Positions 57,549 to 64,000 of a DNA stretch of 64,000 bases are shown piece after piece (the stretch's first letter is position 1; every line of letters begins with the position of its first letter). A program made the translations under genes and the position numbers. The notes beneath the pieces are model-generated. The model did not search any database. It saw only the letters and a program-made list of their open reading frames with translations, and was not told the DNA's origin. The DNA lies in assembly GCF_020882245.1 (NCBI RefSeq), contig NC_083598.1, positions 33,517,858 through 33,581,857 of the forward strand. The letters run 5' to 3'. The DNA comes from Rhopalosiphum padi (lineage: Eukaryota; Arthropoda; Insecta; Hemiptera; Aphididae).

Positions 57549-60500
57549 GATAATAGTAAGATGAATTATAGTTGTAATATTATAATAGTACAGTAAAATA
57601 TTATATTAGTCATTATGGATTTATTATATTTTTAGTTAACGAACTTTTAATCGTATACTTTATCTAGTTTTTTTCAACTAGCTTATAAAATGTTGACAGT
57701 TATTAAGCTGTTGTCGTATGAAAAAAACACGATGTTTCGATATAAGATTACAACTTATGATATTTCCGGCAAAATATGTCATTATGATAACTCCAAAACA
57801 TATCTCTAATCGTAAGGAAATCAATCATAACGTAATTCCAGAGTAATGAATATTATAACACTGAAAATTTTAAAGTGTAAACTACAATCATACGGTCCCG
57901 AATGTTTTGTTTTTTTGGATTTATGATATTTTTGTATGACAGAATAGTCTATAGCGTAAAACGTTATAGTCATTATTTACATGTACGATACAATAATATT
58001 TATGTTCATACATTGTTTTGGTATGGCAACGTTACATTATTTGAAATCTTGTGAAATCATGTATGTTTACACATTGTTTTTTCTAAAATCAAACATTATT
58101 CATGAAAATTGTCGCAATTACTTTGCAATCGTTTATATATATTTGTATTGTAATTGTGTAAATACAATTACCGGAAAATATAGTGTTTTTAAACTTTGAT
58201 AATTAAAACCAGGGGCATTGTGCGCCAATTCCCAATTTTCTATGCTTTAGTCGTAACAATATTATATATTATTATAATTATATGCTTTTTCTCTCGTTTT
58301 TATTCATTTAGTCAAAAAAAAAAAAACTATTGCGAACGTCAACCTGTTAAACCACTCTCGACTTAAACTTTTTTTTTTAATTAAATTGTTTAATCTATGA
58401 AAAACATATTTTGTTTAACTACGTTTGTAATTTATAAAATGCCATTCGAGGGTAAGGAACTTACGTTAAAACGGTTTATCGTAAATTAAGTAATCATGTG
58501 TGAAACGTTCATAATTATTATAGTAAACAAAACGAAATCAAGTCAAGTAATAAACGCGAGATTTTGGCAGCAATCTATTATTGTTATCTTGATTAAATAT
58601 TATAATATAAAGTCGTATATTAATTTATGATTTTCAAAAACATGTATCTAAATAAACATTATATTGTTGGAAAACTTTGTTGAATCAACATCGTATATAA
58701 AAAGTTATTGGCGGATACTAGGCAACTTTTATAATTAAATAAACCGATTTACATCGTATATTTTAATACTGCAATAATGTTATTTTTAATTATTCTTTTA
58801 GTTAAAAATATTAATTTTTATTTGGCTTATAGCCCTAGACAATTAAAAATAAATAATTTTAGCATTATAATAATGTTCATCCGTTCAATCGTTATTTATT
58901 AATGTTTGATATTATATTTTTAATTCTATTATGCAAATTTGTATAATATAAATGTTAAATGTTAATGTTATTGTTATCCGCTGTAAAAGTTGAACATTTA
59001 AGCAAGATGTTTATTTTTCATAATAATAATTGTAACTTCTACAAAATTACTATCATTTATTATACGGAATACTACATTATGGATTTTAATTCATTTTTTT
59101 CAATCAGCATAAAAAACCAAAACCTTAGAATCGTTTAAAAACTATTACAATTAAATAATTAATAATAAAATATTGTTTAATTCATATTTGTTTTTAAAAG
59201 GTTTTGTAAATAACTAAAAATTCAGTAAAATTGACAGAAATTTAAAATAGATCATTGAATATCAAATTAATAATAATGTACATTTTTAATTGGTTCTTAG
59301 ATTTTGATAATACTTTTGAATTGTTAAAATATATTTTATTGCCGTGAAACCCGTAAATACAATACAAGTATGCGACTTAGAAGTTGAAATATTTAGCTAA
59401 GACATACAATTATGTACGTATTTTTGAAATTATTCTAATCAATTAGACAACTAATGGAATTAAATTTCTTTCATCAATCTAAAAACTCTTGGTTCAACTA
59501 TAAAAAATTATTATAATTTATCACGAGTAGTAGACATTAATCAGAAAAAATACAATTATTTAATTTAGAATTGGACTAATATTTATTTAAATCATTTTAA
59601 TTAAATTGAAGAACAGGGTAAAAATAATTGTAGGAGTAAAATCAATATTTGATTTAAATATGCATATAGTTAGGTATGTACATTATACAAAGAGAGCTCT
59701 AAATGTATTCAAATATATACTTCAAAATCACTTATTTTAATTAGTATCTATTGTTCTGGATTATAATGAAATTTTTCGAATGAAAGCAATAATAATTTTT
59801 TTTTGAAAATCATAAATTAAATACTATTACTACTGTTTTTCCGTATAAGTTAATATTAAAAAATACATTGTTAATGAATTAATATTACAAAGATAATTAT
59901 TTTTCAGAAAATTTGTTATTACAATTTTAAAGAAACTAAATTAAACTTTGAATGAATGTTCGTGTTAACATCAGTTTATTTTATTTTTATTATGTACCTT
60001 TAGAACCTTTATAGAGGGTTAGCAAATATAAATACCGTAAAATTGTTATTATAATACCTTTTGATCGTAAGCTGTAACATTACAAACAATTACGATAAAA
60101 GTCACATAAATAATAATAATATAGATAATTTATAAATACCATTATAATATATTCGACGCAAATTATATTTTTCTAAAAATATTAACTAAAGCATTAGCGT
60201 ATATTATAATATCGGTATTACATTATCATTAAACTACGATTCAATTAAAAATAAATAAAATAACAGACAAGCAAGCTAATTGTTGTATAATATTTATAAT
60301 TCAATTAGGTACAAATTAAAAAAAAAAAATAGATTTTTTAAGTGGAAATATTTTTTTTTTGATTTACTATATTTAAATATCTATATATTTTACACGGTTT
60401 GTGTATATCGATAATAGGTACTTATTTTATACTGGATTTTTTTAGTGTCGAGGTTTTTAATGTTTGCGTTAATTTACAATAATTGTCTGTTTCAAAAATA

Positions 60501-62999
60501 GATGTCCTAGACACAAATGTATTATGGATCACGTAACAGGATTTTGTAGTAAATGAGTTATATATTTCATGCAGTAGTGTCATACCGCATGGCAAAGGTT
60601 TTGCAAACTCGAGCGAAAAATGAATCTAAAACTAGGTTAATTGAAACTAAGATTAATATATTAGATTGTTATTTGTAATAGCTCTTGGCTGATTAAAAAT
60701 AATAATACTTTAACGCAACGTTACTTAAAAAAAAAAAAAAATAGAAAATAAACCTATGTACATCAAACTATATATTATAAAGGTTGATTCACCAAGCTTG
60801 CTCATCCTCATTTTCTTTTTCATTAATATAGTTATTCAAAGTTTCAATTTTTTTTTAAAAAATGCTTTAAGACAATTGTTTGTTTGAACAATTGTGTAAA
60901 TGGTCTATAATTTATATTTATATAAATTCATATAGATTCGTTATATTTGCCCCTACATTTGTAAAACATAAAATAAATTATAATGAAAAAATTGTAATTT
61001 AATTTGTAATGATTTATAATCGCCAAATTAAAAACTCCGCTTCGCCTCAAAGAATTCAAATTCGTTCTTTTACAATGAGTTACTAATGTAACTTTCGACC
61101 AAACCCCATTTTTTAAAAAAAAAATGATTGTAGATCTAAAAATTATTACCAATAATTTTAATTTGATTTGCACGACTGTAAAAAATCTATATAATACAGT
61201 AAAATGTTTTTTTTTTTTGTTATAATTTATTATTTTTGTTGTTTTATTTCTACCATTGTGGGACTTCATATTTTTTAAAGTATATTAATTTTTTGGATAA
61301 CACATTTGATTACATATACATATTATATATTATTGTATAATGTGAGTATTAGTTTAATGTTATCGTTAAACAGCAGTTATATACGAATGTAAAAAATATA
61401 AAATCCCTAACCGAATAATTGAAATAATATTCGTTTTAATATTTCGGCATAACATAATATCCACATCGCTGTCTTGATAATATTCATGCGAAAACACGTC
61501 TTTGGAATTTGATGAATGCATATACGAATGTTTCTAATTAATTCAAAATATATCTGACGGCGTAGTTGGTTTCAGGAATAATAATTATGCTAAAACCGTA
61601 GGTACATATAGTATATGCGTGTGCACCATTGCAGCGAGCGTATATATTATTATATAATATGGTTGTTAAGTAGGTATATTGGTAGCCCATTACAGTAGTT
61701 AAACATTTTAAGATTGCTCCTACTGAACGGTATTCTCCGAAGAAATTAATATCAACGAAAACGATTGGGCTAAAAATGAATGGTAGGTATCAAGTATAAA
61801 TTCTGTACAATATTATAAGGTACAAATATAATAAATGTAAACGATCATTAAATGAGCCATTTTCGTCAATAATGATACAATATTGAATTGTATTATTCAA
61901 ATAGGTGAATGTTTAAAATAGTTGAGTAAAAAATTATTTAAATACAATAAATACAAATATATTTAAATTTAAAAATATTTTAAAATAAATAGCTATTTTT
62001 CTATGATAGCTCTCAAGGAATATGTTAAATTATATATTAAAGTAAGTTATATGTGTTGTCTTTAAGTATATAATGCTACGTGATCCGGTATCCTATATGA
62101 TACAACACAAGTACTGTGATGTAGATTTACGTATCCCAGTACATAATAAGATAAATAAAGGTTCAGCAATATTATAATATATAATTTATTGAGTAACCTT
62201 CGTATGTTTTTTGCTTGTAAATATACATCACAAAATAATATAAGTCGTAACTTATAATTTTTAATATTATTAAATATTTTTATATGGAAACTATGACAAG
62301 TTGCGAGGAGCTACACAGTAGTTTTAATCAGATAAATGGAGCTGTGCATAATCTAAAAAATTTAGGCATGGGATGTACGTAATCTATACACTATAAGAGA
62401 GTTGGATCATCACACGTACGTACAAGTCCAATGACGCGTGAATCGTAGGAACACGACATAGTACAAAGCTAGACCAGAAGGGATATGACGAGAATATAGT
62501 GATGAAAGGACCTAGGAGATATCAGGTTAGGCCATTTTCAAAGAATTTACTAGAATTAGAGTAAGTCCTTTACGCCAATTTATATAAGAATTGTATTTTT
62601 GGAATAAGAAATAATTTGAATTAAAAAAAAAAACTTTTAAGTAATATTTAAGACTTAAATATACAGCAAGCCACTGCACCACTACAGTACATTTGACAGA
62701 CAAATTCTCTAAAATCTTATATAAAAGTAAACTCGGGATATTTTAAATGTTTAGTATTTTTAAATAGTATATAATCACAAAATTATTATTTAATTTTTCC
62801 TGAACTTATACTGCGAAAGTATACATTTATGTAATAGAAAAAAAATTATCTTCGTATATTTAATCTTTAAAATTATTAAATTTAAAAACAAGATGAGCAA
62901 ATACGATTTTTATAAAATAGAAAATTTTAAACTTCATTATTTTGTATTACAAGACAAATGGGTATATGGTGTATTTTATTGTATTGTTAAGACATAGTA
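57549..62999. other. AT-rich intergenic DNA
   Basis: No supported gene. CAGGGGCATTGTGCGCC near 58211 resembles a hAT terminus, but no partner end is convincing. Frames at 57981-58199 plus and 60928-61269 minus are AT-driven. A slightly GC-richer stretch lies at 62290-62560 without visible structure. Confidence 0.5.
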
Positions 63000-63529
63000 T
63001 TATTATAGTCGTAGTATTATGGTACATGATAGGTCCGCACATGATAACGTGATCGGGCGATAATTATTATAATAAAACGGTTGACATAGACTAATTCGGG
63101 TTCTTGCGACAGGTCTAATGGTGGGTAAAGGTCGAATAAAAGCCGCGGGGAGACGGAGAAAATCCAAAAACCTGATCGACGACGGAGGCGTCGATTGAAC
63201 ATAGCTGTTGCGCGCGTCCATGGCGGTATATACTTGTTGGTGTGGTGTATGTCCGCAGAATAACCACCGTCGCCACTATCCGATATTTCATCCTGTTGAA
63301 TGCATACGCGGAGAGTGAAGCAGCGTATCCCGAGGAGGGAGACGGTATATATATATATAATATCCTATAGTAATAATAATATGACATAGCGCGGTAAACC
63401 AGTATAATACGGCCTCAACGATATTATAACAAATAATATCCGACACGCACACAACAGCAAAGTTGCGGTGAATAATAATAATATAGTGCGCGAAACGTGT
63501 GACGGCGGCAGTTCCGGCGGATAAATACG
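63000..63529. promoter_or_regulatory. CpG-rich island upstream of a candidate first exon
   Basis: A 500-bp island richer in CpG than anything nearby. Several frames on both strands are open for 60-140 codons at once. They include a minus-strand peptide starting MKYRIVATVVILRTYTTPTS that resembles a signal peptide, and a plus-strand frame containing RITTVATIRYFILLNAYAES. Overlapping open frames on both strands point to low stop density rather than several genes. The most economical reading is promoter and 5' UTR of the gene starting at 63530. Confidence 0.3.
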
Positions 63530-63577
63530 ATGACGGATGGGCTCGCGGCGGCGGGCGATCGATCAAAAAACGTAATC
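63530..63577 (+). CDS. candidate first coding exon of a gene leaving the window
   Basis: ATG in the context TACGATGACGG opens 16 codons (MTDGLAAAGDRSKNVI) that end exactly at the consensus donor ATC|GTAAGT, phase 0. The segment is CpG-rich and the following DNA immediately becomes a (TA)n microsatellite, as expected of an intron. The peptide is hydrophilic and not a signal peptide. The rest of the gene would lie beyond 64000. An overlapping frame that reads through the donor (63499-63696) is not preferred. Confidence 0.38.
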
Positions 63578-63592
63578 GTAAGTCGTACATAC

Positions 63593-63629
63593 ATATATAT
63601 ATATATATATATATAATATATATATATAT
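63593..63629. repeat. (TA)n microsatellite
   Basis: AT dinucleotide run with one interruption, in the presumed first intron of the gene starting at 63530. Confidence 0.85.
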
Positions 63630-64000
63630 GCGAATAGCTTTAAATATATTATTATATATATATGTAAACGGAAGTACCGTAGCCGCAGGTTTGTAATAAT
63701 AAAATATCATGTAGAGGTAGTCGCACCGCCTTTTTAAAAGATTTAAACGGTAAAAAAAAAATGAGAGAAAGAGAGTAAAAAAAAAAAAAAACGGAAATTA
63801 AAATAAAAAGCTACGACTGTGTTGCTCGTGGACAATATAATAGATATATCATATAATTATATTGCGTTATTGCGTATAATATTATATTATTAATATAATA
63901 CAACGACTTTATAAATTCGTATAATAATATATACACGTCACATCACAATACGAGCGGTGCGTATCAAAAATAAAAGCTGATGCTGCGTAATAAAATATCA
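63630..64000. other. window end, presumed intron
   Basis: AT-rich DNA with A runs and TA tracts. No feature is supported. Confidence 0.4.

Noticed and set aside
58211..58850. hAT-like element starting CAGGGGCATTGTGCGCC
   Set aside because: The only possible partner end (GCCCTAG near 58830) pairs weakly and the flanking octamers do not match.
60928..61269. 113-codon minus-strand frame
   Set aside because: Lys, Asn, Ile and Phe dominate, as expected from random AT-rich DNA; no family pattern.

Overview
The window is strongly AT-rich eukaryotic DNA. It has short GC- and CpG-richer islands, many microsatellites, kilobase-scale introns and several transposon relics. No bacterial-style operons are present. 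Composition, undepleted CpG in the islands, frequent TACCTA-type words, LINE and hAT families and small secreted orphan proteins fit an insect, most likely an aphid (Hemiptera: Aphididae). That assignment is inference from style, not from a marker gene.

Region 1 (1-15.3 kb) holds two plus-strand genes of the same design. Each has a short first exon with all or the start of a signal peptide, a phase-0 intron of 3.7-5.5 kb, and one last exon with the rest of the protein. The first (791-814 joined to 6327-7025) encodes a 240-residue secreted glycine-rich protein with a well-placed TATA box. The second (10932-11003 joined to 14710-15219) encodes a 193-residue secreted orphan with an acidic middle and a basic tail. 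A 175-bp hAT-like element sits in the second intron.

Region 2 (15.3-28 kb) is mostly featureless. A textbook TATA/initiator pair at 21.72 kb leads into a likely untranslated exon, and a few exon-like CpG-rich islands lie near 24 kb.

Region 3 (28-31.2 kb) is a cluster of non-autonomous DNA transposons. It has three hAT-like elements and one 571-bp element with a 62-bp inverted repeat and six copies of a 19-bp subterminal motif. Three of the four have 8-bp target-site duplications that are exact or 7 of 8 matching. The last two elements are packed end to end.

Region 4 (31.2-40.2 kb) is an AT-rich desert with a 77-bp (TA)n tract and one copy of a dispersed repeat whose second copy lies at 54 kb.

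Region 5 (40.17-45.96 kb, minus strand) is a complete LINE with both ORFs open, a 3' A-rich tail and an exact 12-bp target-site duplication. ORF1 has a CCHC knuckle. ORF2 has endonuclease, reverse transcriptase, RNase H and a C-terminal zinc motif, all with intact catalytic residues. The order resembles the I group of the Jockey superfamily. It is the clearest functional unit in the window and looks recently active.

Region 6 (46-64 kb) carries an uninterpreted GC-rich block (46.3-47.0 kb), exon-like islands (50.9, 52.4-52.9 and 63.0-63.6 kb), a 5'-truncated frameshifted Jockey-like relic (54.75-55.27 kb) and a second LINE C-terminal relic (57.26-57.55 kb). A plausible first coding exon of a gene running off the right edge ends at a GTAAGT donor at 63578. 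No tRNA, rRNA or CRISPR was found. All splice models were read by eye and are unsupported by transcripts.
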